From Methanolobus sp. UBA32 (GTDB lineage: Archaea > Halobacteriota > Methanosarcinia > Methanosarcinales > Methanosarcinaceae): DNA of 10,855 bases. Under the pieces are notes generated by a model, which saw only the letters and a program-made list of their open reading frames with translations, was not told the origin of the DNA and did not search any database. How positions within the stretch are numbered: the stretch's first letter is position 1; every line of letters starts with the position of its first letter. Both the position numbers and the translations under genes were made by a program. Positions 1-6,879 of this stretch are shown here, piece after piece. The stretch spans positions 40,533 to 51,387 of the forward strand of contig DAZF01000072.1 of assembly GCA_002507205.1 (NCBI GenBank), given 5' to 3'.

Positions 1-609
1 GAGATGGTGGAGCTTGCAAATATCCTGAACAATGCAACCCCGAAGAGCCTGGTGCTGCTGGATGAGATCGGCCGGGGTACGAGCACGTATGATGGCTATA
101 GTATCGCAAAGGCCGTGGTGGAATACATTCACAACAAAGGGCGTGTGGGTGTAAGGTCACTTTTTGCCACACACTACCATCAGCTCACTGACATTGCGGG
201 CAATCTTAAACGTGTAAGGAATTACCATATTGCCGTAAAGGAGGATGGTGAAGACCTTGTATTCCTGCGCAAGATAGTTCCGGGTGCAACGGACCGGAGT
301 TATGGTATCCACGTTGCGAGAATAGCTGGTGTTCCGCATGCTGTCACCACGCGTGCTAAAGAGATCCTTGAGGATATCGAGAATGAATGTATGATCAGTG
401 AGGATGATCGCAAAGGCAAGAAGAAGCAGCGCAGCAGTGCCAAATACACTCAGGTGATACTGTTCGATCAGGATGCTTCTTACGGTGAAACTATTCCTCA
501 TCCTGTAATCGGTGAATTGAAGGACATGGATTTGAATTCAATGACACCGCTTGAAGCACTTAACAGGCTCAATCAGTTGAAAAGCAGGCTTCTGGAAGAG
601 GACAGATAA
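1..609 (+). CDS. mutS: DNA mismatch repair protein MutS, C-terminal part
   Basis: This is the 3' end of a gene whose reading frame is open from base 1, leaving 202 residues. MutS binds mismatched DNA as a dimer and uses ATP to recruit MutL. Visible here are the Walker B and signature region DEIGRGTST (residues 21-29 of the fragment), the H-loop ATHYH (56-60) and, near the end, the MTPLEALNRLNQLK motif typical of the MutS C-terminal helix-turn-helix dimerisation region. The Walker A loop and the mismatch-binding domains lie upstream of the window. The sequence is of bacterial MutS1 type, which methanogens of this group are known to carry, probably by old transfer. The gene ends at TAA 607-609, just before a hairpin and T-run. 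The partner mutL lies 1.4 kb downstream, separated by a convergent transporter gene. Confidence 0.97.
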   Translation, partial: EMVELANILNNATPKSLVLLDEIGRGTSTYDGYSIAKAVVEYIHNKGRVGVRSLFATHYHQLTDIAGNLKRVRNYHIAVKEDGEDLVFLRKIVPGATDRSYGIHVARIAGVPHAVTTRAKEILEDIENECMISEDDRKGKKKQRSSAKYTQVILFDQDASYGETIPHPVIGELKDMDLNSMTPLEALNRLNQLKSRLLEEDR

Positions 610-645
610 GCACGAGGGTGCATCCCGTGCTCATTCACTTTTTTA
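610..645 (+). terminator. Hairpin plus T-run after mutS
   Basis: The base right after the mutS stop begins an imperfect hairpin (610-630). A five-pair GCACG/CGTGC stem is extended by a short GGG/TCC stem across a bulged A, with a TGCA loop. An oligo-T stretch follows at 639-644. This fits a terminator for mutS. It lies in the 55-base gap between two converging genes, so it also separates mutS from the transporter on the other strand. The T-run is present only in the mutS direction. Confidence 0.55.
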
Positions 646-664
646 TATCAATTTTCATTATATT

Positions 665-1849
665 CTATTGCCCTGCAGCAATGCCTTTCTTTTGTAATAT
701 CATCCAGGCAACCAGGGTCAGAGCACCGCAGATCAAGGTGATACTTCCCAGAATCTGCATACGTTCCATCCATTCCTGGGACACCAGCCACATGCCTACA
801 GCTCCAAGTGTGAAGTAGGTAAATATCAATAAAGATGAAGCAGAGCCTGCATCTTTGTGTACCTGTTCAAGTACGAGGTGGTTACTCGGAGGTCTGCTGA
901 TGCCTATGGAATATGTTATCAGCGCCATGGGGATTGCAAAGCTCCAGGGTCCACGCTGACCAATTATCAGAATAAGTACTGCTCCAAGTGTAATTCCTGC
1001 AAAACCGGTGGTTATCAGATGCCTGGGGTTCATTCTGTCTGTCAGTTTCAGGCATGACATTGACCCTGCCATCAGGGCCAGTGCATTGAAGGCAAAGAAG
1101 TAGCTGAAATTTTGCTCGCTCAGTCCGAATCCGTTGATGTAAAGGGCTGAAGAGCCGGCAATAAAACTGTATAACGGTAAAAGGCTTACAGACATCACCA
1201 GAACCATGATTACATAATTTTTGTTAAGTAACAGATTGCTATAGGAATGCATAACCTTTGAAAGTGGGGTTTGTGAAGCTTCTTTCAATGTTTCCGGTGT
1301 TCTGAGTACACCCAGAAGGCCTATAGCCCCCATCATTCCCTGGGCAACGAATATCCAGTGCCATGAAAAATATGTTAATAGCCATCCTCCTACGATTGGA
1401 GCAAACATAGGAGCCAGTGCCATGATTATGGCTATATAGGCAAGTATCCTCTGTCTTTCCGTTCCTGAAAATATGTCCTTCGTCATAGCCATGGAAAGGG
1501 ATGCACTGGCAGCAGCTCCTGCAGCCTGTAATATACGAAATGCTATCAATGTGGCTGCACTGTTAGCCATTGCGCAGAGCACACTGGCAAATATGTACAA
1601 TGAGATGCCGATCATCAATGGTTTTCGGCGGCCGTATCTATCTGAGATCGGGCCGTAGAAAAGCAGGAAGAATCCGTAAGTGATGAAAAAACAAATGAGG
1701 ATCAAATTGACCACTGCCAGCGACTCATTCCACATCCGGGCAAGAGATGGAATTGCAGGCAGTATCATATCTGTGGAAAAAGCAGGAAAGGCTGTCAGAA
1801 GAGCTAACAAGGGTACAATATTTTTTAGTTTTTCAGGATTGTCCATCAT
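665..1849 (-). CDS. MFS multidrug exporter, Bcr/CflA (DHA1) family
   Basis: Encodes a 394-residue integral membrane protein with about 12 predicted hydrophobic helices, the usual size for a drug:proton antiporter of the major facilitator superfamily. Family marks are TDMILPAIP in the first helix (residues 26-34, the Bcr/CflA signature), motif A GPISDRYGRRKP (66-77) between helices 2 and 3, and the motif C-like stretch APMFAPIVGGWLLTYFSWHW in helix 5 (146-165). The substrate cannot be read from sequence; family members export drugs such as bicyclomycin or sulfonamides, or amino acids. Two tandem ATG codons begin the gene (1847-1849 and 1844-1846 on the minus strand). An AGAAGG ribosome site lies 3 bases before the first and 6 before the second, so the second may be the true start. 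The gene converges on mutS and diverges from mutL, so it does not belong to a repair operon. Confidence 0.92.
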   Translation of the reverse strand: MMDNPEKLKNIVPLLALLTAFPAFSTDMILPAIPSLARMWNESLAVVNLILICFFITYGFFLLFYGPISDRYGRRKPLMIGISLYIFASVLCAMANSAATLIAFRILQAAGAAASASLSMAMTKDIFSGTERQRILAYIAIIMALAPMFAPIVGGWLLTYFSWHWIFVAQGMMGAIGLLGVLRTPETLKEASQTPLSKVMHSYSNLLLNKNYVIMVLVMSVSLLPLYSFIAGSSALYINGFGLSEQNFSYFFAFNALALMAGSMSCLKLTDRMNPRHLITTGFAGITLGAVLILIIGQRGPWSFAIPMALITYSIGISRPPSNHLVLEQVHKDAGSASSLLIFTYFTLGAVGMWLVSQEWMERMQILGSITLICGALTLVAWMILQKKGIAAGQ

Positions 1850-1884
1850 GAACCTTCTAATTTTATGTTGCCTCTAACAGCACG

Positions 1885-1897
1885 AATATTTATAATT
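1885..1897 (-). promoter_or_regulatory. Putative TATA box of the MFS exporter gene
   Basis: On the minus strand this reads AATTATAAATATT, a good archaeal TATA-like sequence centred about 42 bases before the start codon. Using the usual spacing of about 25 bases, transcription would begin near 1867, giving a leader of about 18 bases that contains the AGAAGG ribosome site. Confidence 0.45.
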
Positions 1898-2025
1898 GTG
1901 TTGGGTATCCATTGTTCTTTGTTCTCATATACTTCCCAGGCTGAAGTTATAGTTGCAGGAAAGTTCTCAATGCAAACACAAAAATAGTAACAATCAGATA
2001 GTTTTGGGTTAAAGGATCAAAAGAT

Positions 2026-2036
2026 CATAAATATAC
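2026..2036 (+). promoter_or_regulatory. Putative TATA box of mutL
   Basis: The sequence CATAAATATAC is TATA-like and centred near 2031. Normal spacing would put the transcription start near 2055, downstream of the GTG at 2042 and close to the ATG at 2060. That favours the ATG start for mutL but leaves little leader. A small inverted repeat, GATC-AAAA-GATC (2015-2026), abuts its upstream edge; its meaning is unknown. Confidence 0.35.
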
Positions 2037-2059
2037 TTATTGTGGACAGGAAGTGTAAA

Positions 2060-3955
2060 ATGACGGATAAAGCATGTGATATCAGGGGTTCAAGAATAAG
2101 ATTACTGGATGAGTCCACCATCAATAAAATAGCAGCAGGAGAAGTGATTGAGCGTCCAGCTTCTGTGGTTAAGGAGCTTATTGAGAACTCCATTGATGCC
2201 CATGCGTCCGAAGTTCGAGTGGAAATAGGGGGGTATGGCACGAAAAGTATTCTTGTCGTGGATAATGGTGCCGGAATGAGCCATACGGATGCTTCCCTTG
2301 CCTTTAAGAAACATGCCACCAGCAAAATAAACACTATCGAGGACCTTGATCGCATTCTTACGATGGGGTTTAGGGGGGAGGCTCTGGCATCCATTGCTTC
2401 GGTTGCAAGGGTGGAGCTTGTCACCCGGCAGGAAGACAGCATCGAAGGCACCAAAGTCGTTGTTGACAGCAGTGGCATCAGGAACATAGGTTCTGCAGGT
2501 ACGGCTGTGGGGACCAGTATACTTGTCAATGACCTGTTCTACAGCACGCCTGCCCGTAAGAAGTATCTCAAGAGCGCAAGGACAGAACTGGCTCATATTA
2601 TCGATGTCGTTTCCAGGAATTCACTTGCACATTCTGATGTTTCATTCACTCTTGTGATAGATGGTAAGGTTACACTCAGGTCTCCGTCATCAACTAAAAT
2701 GCTGGATAGCATCATTCATCTCTATGGTGCTGATGTTGCACGTTCCCTTGTTCCACTGGAATACGAGTCGGACCTGCTTACTATATCCGGTTATATCTCA
2801 AAGCCTGAACTCACAAGGAGCGGAAAGGATCTTCAGGTATTTTTCATAAATGGCAGGTCCATTTTTTCAAACCAGATCAGCAATGCTGTCAGGCTTGGAT
2901 ACTACACCCTTCTTCCTAAAGGCCGCTATCCTGCAGCTTTTCTTAATATTATTATCGACCCTGTAAATGTGGATATAAATGTGCATCCTGCAAAAAGAGA
3001 AGTCCGGATGAGCCATGAAAAAGAGATTGAGGGCATGGTCATCTCTGCTGTTGAGGATGCCCTTGGAAGGGGTTCACTGGTTCCTGAGGTACAGGTTAAG
3101 AAAAAGGATGTACCTGTTCAGGTTCGTTTATCTGAGCCGGAAGTGAAAGAAGAACAGGAGCCCATTAAAATATCGGATGAATCCGAGGTGTCGAATGCTT
3201 TGGACAGGCCTTCTATTTCCGGTGCATCGTATGACAGTTCATCGCAAAACAGCGTCATCAAAGAGAACAAAGAACCTTATCACTATCCTGCCAAGGATAC
3301 CCAGAAAAGGCTGAAGAAAAGTGAGAGGCTGCAGATGAGTGTGACCTCAAATGAGGTGGCAGAGCTTAGCAGCTCTTTCAAACCATCCGATGTAAAAGTA
3401 TACGGGCAGTACGCTGACCTTTACATAATATGTGAGATGGATGGCAAGCTCATACTCATCGACCAGCATGCTGCTCATGAGCGAATAATGTATGAGGAGG
3501 TACTCAGGATGCAGCATCTGTCCTGGCAGGAACTTATCACGCCTGTGACACTTGACCTGAGTCAGAAGGAGAAGGCTATAATTGAGGATTTCATTCCGGA
3601 TCTGGAGAAGGTGGGTTTTTCAATTTCAGAATTTGGTCCGAAAAGTTATGTGGTGACCACGGTTCCAAGCATTTTCGGGAAACTTGAGGACACTGATGTA
3701 ATACACGATATAATTTCAGATCTCCTTTCCACCGGAAGGGTGAAAGAGGACACTGAAAGATACGATCTTCTTTGCAGTACCATGGCGTGCAGGGCAGCTA
3801 TCAAGGCAGGCGCGGTGTGCAGCACAGGACAGATGGAAGAACTCATCCGTCAACTGATGCGCTGCAACAATCCGTATACATGTCCACACGGTCGCCCTAC
3901 TATGATTTCTTTTACTAAAGATGAACTGGCAAAGCTGTTCAAAAGGACCGGATAG
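2060..3955 (+). CDS. mutL: DNA mismatch repair protein MutL (endonuclease type)
   Basis: A 631-residue GHKL ATPase that couples MutS mismatch recognition to downstream repair. N-terminal motifs are complete: INKIAAGEVIERPASVVKEL (21-40), with catalytic Glu39 and metal-binding Asn43 by alignment to E. coli MutL Glu29/Asn33, then DNGAGM (68-73), GFRGEAL (103-109) and LFYSTPARKK. A hydrophilic acidic linker follows (about 340-440). The C-terminal dimerisation domain carries the nicking-endonuclease metal site DQHA-x2-E-x4-E (468-479), ACRAAIKA (576-583) and CPHGRP (608-613). The protein should therefore nick DNA itself, as expected where no MutH exists. I chose ATG 2060 because GGAAGTG precedes it closely and the protein then begins close to the conserved core; GTG 2042, six codons upstream, has no ribosome site. 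No strong terminator follows, and cbiD starts 41 bases on. Confidence 0.97.
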   Translation: MTDKACDIRGSRIRLLDESTINKIAAGEVIERPASVVKELIENSIDAHASEVRVEIGGYGTKSILVVDNGAGMSHTDASLAFKKHATSKINTIEDLDRILTMGFRGEALASIASVARVELVTRQEDSIEGTKVVVDSSGIRNIGSAGTAVGTSILVNDLFYSTPARKKYLKSARTELAHIIDVVSRNSLAHSDVSFTLVIDGKVTLRSPSSTKMLDSIIHLYGADVARSLVPLEYESDLLTISGYISKPELTRSGKDLQVFFINGRSIFSNQISNAVRLGYYTLLPKGRYPAAFLNIIIDPVNVDINVHPAKREVRMSHEKEIEGMVISAVEDALGRGSLVPEVQVKKKDVPVQVRLSEPEVKEEQEPIKISDESEVSNALDRPSISGASYDSSSQNSVIKENKEPYHYPAKDTQKRLKKSERLQMSVTSNEVAELSSSFKPSDVKVYGQYADLYIICEMDGKLILIDQHAAHERIMYEEVLRMQHLSWQELITPVTLDLSQKEKAIIEDFIPDLEKVGFSISEFGPKSYVVTTVPSIFGKLEDTDVIHDIISDLLSTGRVKEDTERYDLLCSTMACRAAIKAGAVCSTGQMEELIRQLMRCNNPYTCPHGRPTMISFTKDELAKLFKRTG

Positions 3956-3963
3956 AGTCGGTA

Positions 3964-3974
3964 GATTTTAAAAG
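3964..3974 (+). promoter_or_regulatory. Putative TATA box before cbiD
   Basis: GATTTTAAAAG in the short mutL-cbiD gap is A/T-rich and TATA-like. Standard spacing places the transcription start at about 3994-3997, on the cbiD start codon. No convincing ribosome binding site precedes that ATG. This would make the cbiDE message nearly leaderless, unless cbiD is read through from mutL. Confidence 0.35.
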
Positions 3975-3996
3975 TATTAATTACAATTGACCTGAG

Positions 3997-5007
3997 ATGA
4001 TCGACCCGGTAAATAAATCAAAGATACCAGACGAGTGGCTGGATCGCTCAAAAATGCCACGTGATGAGCTGGAAGAAGGTATAAAGAACGGAACACTTGT
4101 AGTTCTAAGTGATGGTTCTGTACTGAAAAGAGGATATACTACCGGGACCACTGCAGCACTGGCCGCAAAGGCATCAGTTCTTTCCCTAGCAGGTGAAGTG
4201 AAGCATGTTTCTGTACCAACGCCTGTAGGCCTTCGTGCAGAGATGGATGTCAAAGGCAACAAAGGGCATGCTGTTGCAGTGAAAATGAATAACGATCATG
4301 AATCTGATATTACCAGAGGTCTTGAGTTCGTTGCTGACGCCAGGGAGGCAGATGGAATTACTGTTTATGCAGGCGAAGGCATAGGAATTGTCACCCGCAG
4401 CGGCCTTGAATCCAGGAAAGGGCACCCTGCTATCAATCCTGGTCCCATGGGCCAGATAAAAGAATCCATCCGGGAAGCTGTGGACGAACTCGGGCTGAAG
4501 GGAGCAGAGGTGACTATCTATCTTCCAAGGGGCAAAGAGGTGGCGAAGGAGACTCTGAACAGCCGTATTGGTATCATTGACGGAATCTCTGTCCTTGGCA
4601 GTACGGGATTTGTTGAGCCATGGAATGATCACCTGGGAGAAATGAAAGGTGATCTCATCAGGCATTCTGACAAGGTAGTGCTCACAACCGGAAGGGTGGG
4701 TATACGTTACTCGACCATGCTCTTCCCTCATTACACGGTTGTACTCGCAGGAAGCCGCATATCCGAAGCACTGGATTCTGCTCATGGTGATGTGGTTATT
4801 TGCGGACTGCCGGGGCTTGTTTTGAAATGGGGCAATCCCGACATGCTGAAGGATAGCGGGTTTGCCACAGTTGTTGAAATGCTTAATCTTGATCCGCAAA
4901 ACCAGCGCCTGAAAGAGGCTTTTGACATGGCTGTGGAAAAAGGCAATGGTGCCCGTATTGTCGTTGTTGACAGGGACGGGACTGTGTTGATGGACAGCGG
5001 GGAATAA
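3997..5007 (+). CDS. cbiD: Cobalt-precorrin-5B (C1)-methyltransferase CbiD
   Basis: A 336-residue cytoplasmic enzyme of the anaerobic (early cobalt insertion) corrin pathway, assigned to SAM-dependent methylation of C1 of cobalt-precorrin-5B. The family signature appears as [16 protein letters not shown] (44-59). Bacterial CbiD usually has Cys where Thr51 or Thr52 lies; the Thr form also occurs in methanogens as far as I recall. Further family motifs are INPGPM (146-151) and [13 protein letters not shown] (196-208). About 43 residues precede the signature, forming a charged N-terminal extension found in methanosarcinal versions. The extension is hydrophilic, with no signal peptide. cbiE begins 2 bases after the stop, so the two are co-transcribed. 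cbiM follows 860 bases later on the same strand, supplying the cobalt that the pathway needs. Confidence 0.95.
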   Translation: MIDPVNKSKIPDEWLDRSKMPRDELEEGIKNGTLVVLSDGSVLKRGYTTGTTAALAAKASVLSLAGEVKHVSVPTPVGLRAEMDVKGNKGHAVAVKMNNDHESDITRGLEFVADAREADGITVYAGEGIGIVTRSGLESRKGHPAINPGPMGQIKESIREAVDELGLKGAEVTIYLPRGKEVAKETLNSRIGIIDGISVLGSTGFVEPWNDHLGEMKGDLIRHSDKVVLTTGRVGIRYSTMLFPHYTVVLAGSRISEALDSAHGDVVICGLPGLVLKWGNPDMLKDSGFATVVEMLNLDPQNQRLKEAFDMAVEKGNGARIVVVDRDGTVLMDSGE

Positions 5008-5009
5008 AC

Positions 5010-5591
5010 ATGATAATAGTGGGTGTCGGTGTTGGGCCAAAGATGCTGACCCAGGAAGCTATAGAGGTCATCAGCAATGCTCCTGTGGTATATGGTTCCA
5101 GACGCTCCATCGAACTTGCAGAAGAGTTCATCAAATGTGAATCCCATCTGATCAAGGACTACAAGAATCTTCATCTTTTACCTGATGACGCTGTTATATT
5201 GTCCACAGGTGACCCAATGTTCTCAGGACTCGGTAAATTTGCCACGGAGAATGACAGGGTCGTCACAGGCGTGTCTTCAATACAGGCTGCATGTGCTCGT
5301 TTTCATGTAGAGATGTCAAATCTTGCTCTCATAACTGCACATGGCAGGGATCCTGCTCCTGCAAAAGAAGCTTTTGTCAGGGAAATTAGTCTGGGTAAAA
5401 ACATCTTTCTGTTGCCTGCTGACAGCTTTGGACCTAAGGAAGTGGCATCAGTTCTTCAGGAAATGGACGTGGATGCCAGAATCTGTATCTATGAGGATAT
5501 AGGGTATCCATATGAACGTGCTGTATGTGGTACTGTGGCTGAGCCTCCGGAGAATCGTTCTGATATGTACTGTATTGTGATCGTACGTTAG
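5010..5591 (+). CDS. cbiE: Cobalt-precorrin-7 (C5)-methyltransferase CbiE
   Basis: A 193-residue tetrapyrrole methylase (class III SAM-dependent fold) that methylates C5 of the corrin ring. Visible motifs are the N-terminal strand and loop MIIVGVGVGP (1-10), GDPMFSGLG (67-75) in the SAM-binding cleft, GVSSIQAA (87-94), TAHGR (109-113) and YEDIGYPYER (161-170). The length is normal for stand-alone CbiE. In many bacteria CbiE is fused to or followed by CbiT, the C15 methyltransferase/decarboxylase; no cbiT is present in this window, so it must be elsewhere. The start ATG lies 2 bases after the cbiD stop. A GCGGGGA stretch inside the cbiD end serves as ribosome site, which indicates translational coupling. 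Confidence 0.94.
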   Translation: MIIVGVGVGPKMLTQEAIEVISNAPVVYGSRRSIELAEEFIKCESHLIKDYKNLHLLPDDAVILSTGDPMFSGLGKFATENDRVVTGVSSIQAACARFHVEMSNLALITAHGRDPAPAKEAFVREISLGKNIFLLPADSFGPKEVASVLQEMDVDARICIYEDIGYPYERAVCGTVAEPPENRSDMYCIVIVR

Positions 5592-5867
5592 ATCATTTCA
5601 AAAAAGCTTCATTTTTATAATTACACAATTTATTCTGTTTTGACAGTTATCTTCCAGTTTCGTAGTTATGTGTGTTTTATAGCGATAGTAGTAATTGTAT
5701 ATGGGTATTGCTATATCTTAATAGGCACATTTGTATTATTCATATTGATAAGGTTACTAACCATAATCGTGAATCGTTATGTTTATGTACCATAACATAT
5801 TACATCCATTATCCAACACAAATTTAGTTGATTAGGTATGGTGATTAAAAATGGAAGGTGATATTTA
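5592..5867 (+). promoter_or_regulatory. cbiMN leader with operator-like palindromes
   Basis: This 276-base A/T-rich gap before cbiM holds no gene longer than a few codons. In order it contains the oligo-T after cbiE, a TATA-like element ATATGGGTATTGCTATAT (5699-5716) that recurs before cbiQ, the perfect 11-base palindrome GGTTA-C-TAACC (5752-5762), an inverted repeat GTTATG-N9-CATAAC (5776-5796), and a five-codon mini-ORF with its own ribosome site (5840-5868). If the TATA element is used, transcription would start near 5740 and the palindrome would lie just downstream, where a repressor could block transcription. I found no conserved cobalamin riboswitch core that I could recognise. Confidence 0.5.
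5601..5617 (+). terminator. Possible oligo-T terminator after cbiE
   Basis: Just past the cbiE stop there is an A-run, AGCTTC and then TTTTT (5612-5616), able to form only a weak A/T stem. Archaeal RNA polymerase can stop at oligo-T tracts without a strong hairpin. The same TTTTTATAAT could instead act as a TATA element for a long cbiM leader, so this call is tentative. Confidence 0.3.
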
Positions 5868-5868
5868 A
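5851..5868 (+). CDS. Five-codon mini-ORF (MEGDI) coupled to cbiM
   Basis: ATG 5851 opens a reading frame of five codons, MEGDI, closed by TAA at 5866-5868, whose last A is the first base of the cbiM start codon (TAATG). It has its own GGTGAT ribosome site at 5840-5845 with 5-base spacing, identical to the GGTGAT (5857-5862) and 5-base spacing in front of cbiM. It could couple translation or tune initiation at cbiM. It may equally be a by-product of a small local duplication, because ATGGAAGGT also occurs at codons 4-6 of cbiM (5877-5885). Confidence 0.3.
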   Translation: MEGDI

Positions 5869-6566
5869 TGCACATAATGGAAGGTCAGTTACCTTTTGAG
5901 TGGTCTATTTTATGGTTTGCTTTTTCAATTCCAGTTGTCCTTTATGGCATGTATAATCTCAATAAGATTGTTTCTCAAAGGCGTGAAGTTGTGCCTTTGA
6001 TAGCGGTAGCTGGTGCATTCATATTTGTTCTTTCATCTTTGAAACTTCCGTCAGCAGTAACAATGAGTTCGTCACATCCTACTGGTACAGGCTTAGCTGC
6101 TATTCTTTTTGGACCGGCAATTACAGCCGTTCTCGGTGTGATTGTTCTCTTATACCAGGCAATTTTGCTTGCTCATGGTGGTCTGTCGACACTTGGTGCA
6201 AATACTGCATCTATGGCAATAATAGGTCCATTCGTTGCTTATGTATTCTATAAGGCAGCATCCAAAACAGGTATGAATTTCTATCTCAATGTATTCCTTG
6301 CAACTGCAATTGCAGACTTGGTAACATATGTTATTACATCACTGCAACTTGCTTTGGCTTATCATGGTGATTATGGTGGTTATTTGGGTGCTTTTATCTA
6401 TTTTGCAGGTATATTCGCTTTAACTCAAATTCCAGTTGCAATAGTTGAAGGTGCTCTCACTGCTCTTATTATGAAATATGTTGTTCAGGTTAAAAGTGAT
6501 GCATTGGTTGATCTCAAAGTTTTATCATCTTCAACAATTGCTAAAATAAAGGAGGCGATGGAATGA
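5868..6566 (+). CDS. cbiM: Cobalt ECF transporter, substrate-specific subunit CbiM
   Basis: A 232-residue membrane protein that binds Co(II) and confers specificity on the CbiMNQO importer. It begins MHIMEG. In this family the N-terminal Met-His segment itself coordinates the metal, with a second His in the SSSHPTGTG loop (His70 here), so both key positions are present. The requirement for His2 fixes the start at ATG 5868 rather than ATG 5877. GGAAGGTGAT (5853-5862) is a strong ribosome site 5 bases upstream. Six to seven hydrophobic helices are visible, and there is no separate signal peptide, as is usual in archaea. It overlaps cbiN by 4 bases. Presence of CbiN points to cobalt rather than nickel, although CbiM and NikM are related. 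Base composition is A/T-richer than in cbiD, cbiE and cbiO. Confidence 0.96.
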   Translation: MHIMEGQLPFEWSILWFAFSIPVVLYGMYNLNKIVSQRREVVPLIAVAGAFIFVLSSLKLPSAVTMSSSHPTGTGLAAILFGPAITAVLGVIVLLYQAILLAHGGLSTLGANTASMAIIGPFVAYVFYKAASKTGMNFYLNVFLATAIADLVTYVITSLQLALAYHGDYGGYLGAFIYFAGIFALTQIPVAIVEGALTALIMKYVVQVKSDALVDLKVLSSSTIAKIKEAME

Positions 6567-6844
6567 AACTTGAGTATATCGTGGGTGTAGTTGTATTGCT
6601 CTTCGTTGCTCAGTTCTTTTATGGTCTTGCCATAGCACCAGATGCCGAGTTTGGGGGTGCAGATGGTGCAGCAGAAGAAGCTATTGTTAATAGCCCGTCG
6701 TACGATCCATGGTTTAAAGGGATAGGATTTGAGCCTCCTGGTGGAGAAACTGAAAGCTTGCTCTTTGCTCTTCAGGCAGCTATTGGTTCTTTGGTCATAG
6801 GCTACACATTTGGTTATTACAAAGGTAAAGGCAAGTCTAGTTAG
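6563..6844 (+). CDS. cbiN: Cobalt transport accessory protein CbiN
   Basis: A 93-residue protein with one transmembrane helix at each end and an extracytoplasmic loop between. CbiN is the auxiliary component that contacts CbiM and allows metal loading; it has no ATPase or permease activity of its own. Family motifs are FGGADGAAEEAI (30-41) at the start of the loop, YDPWF (48-52), and ESLLFALQAAIGSLVIGY near the second helix. The start overlaps the cbiM stop (ATGA), with AAGGAGG (6549-6555) inside the cbiM end as ribosome site, so translation is coupled. A perfect hairpin and T-run follow the stop by 7 bases, ending this transcription unit before cbiQ. Confidence 0.95.
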   Translation: MKLEYIVGVVVLLFVAQFFYGLAIAPDAEFGGADGAAEEAIVNSPSYDPWFKGIGFEPPGGETESLLFALQAAIGSLVIGYTFGYYKGKGKSS

Positions 6845-6851
6845 GCTGTTT

Positions 6852-6879
6852 AGAGTGCTTTAAGTAAGCACTCTTTTTA
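6852..6879 (+). terminator. Intrinsic-type terminator after cbiN
   Basis: A perfect 9-base-pair stem AGAGTGCTT/AAGCACTCT (6852-6860 and 6866-6874) with a five-base loop TAAGT runs directly into TTTTT. It looks like a bacterial Rho-independent terminator and is the clearest terminator in the window. It splits the transporter genes into cbiMN and cbiQO, either fully or as partial read-through that lowers cbiQO expression. Confidence 0.8.

Noticed and set aside
618..818. 66-codon plus-strand frame after mutS
   Set aside because: It runs through the mutS terminator and then antisense to the MFS exporter gene; no ribosome site or motif.
2042..2059. GTG start for mutL, six codons upstream
   Set aside because: No ribosome site precedes it and the predicted transcription start lies downstream; ATG 2060 has GGAAGTG in place.
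2102..2596. 164-codon minus-strand frame (and a 170-codon one at 2017-2529)
   Set aside because: Antisense to the most conserved ATPase part of mutL; no motif or ribosome site of its own.
4186..5040. 284-codon open frame on the minus strand
   Set aside because: It is entirely antisense to cbiD, which has clear family motifs. Its translation is rich in His, Cys and Ser with no recognisable domain, as expected of a shadow frame.
5592..5867. Cobalamin riboswitch before cbiM
   Set aside because: I looked for a long structured leader with the conserved B12-box-like core and did not recognise one. The region is A/T-rich with only short dyads, and such riboswitches are not expected in this group.
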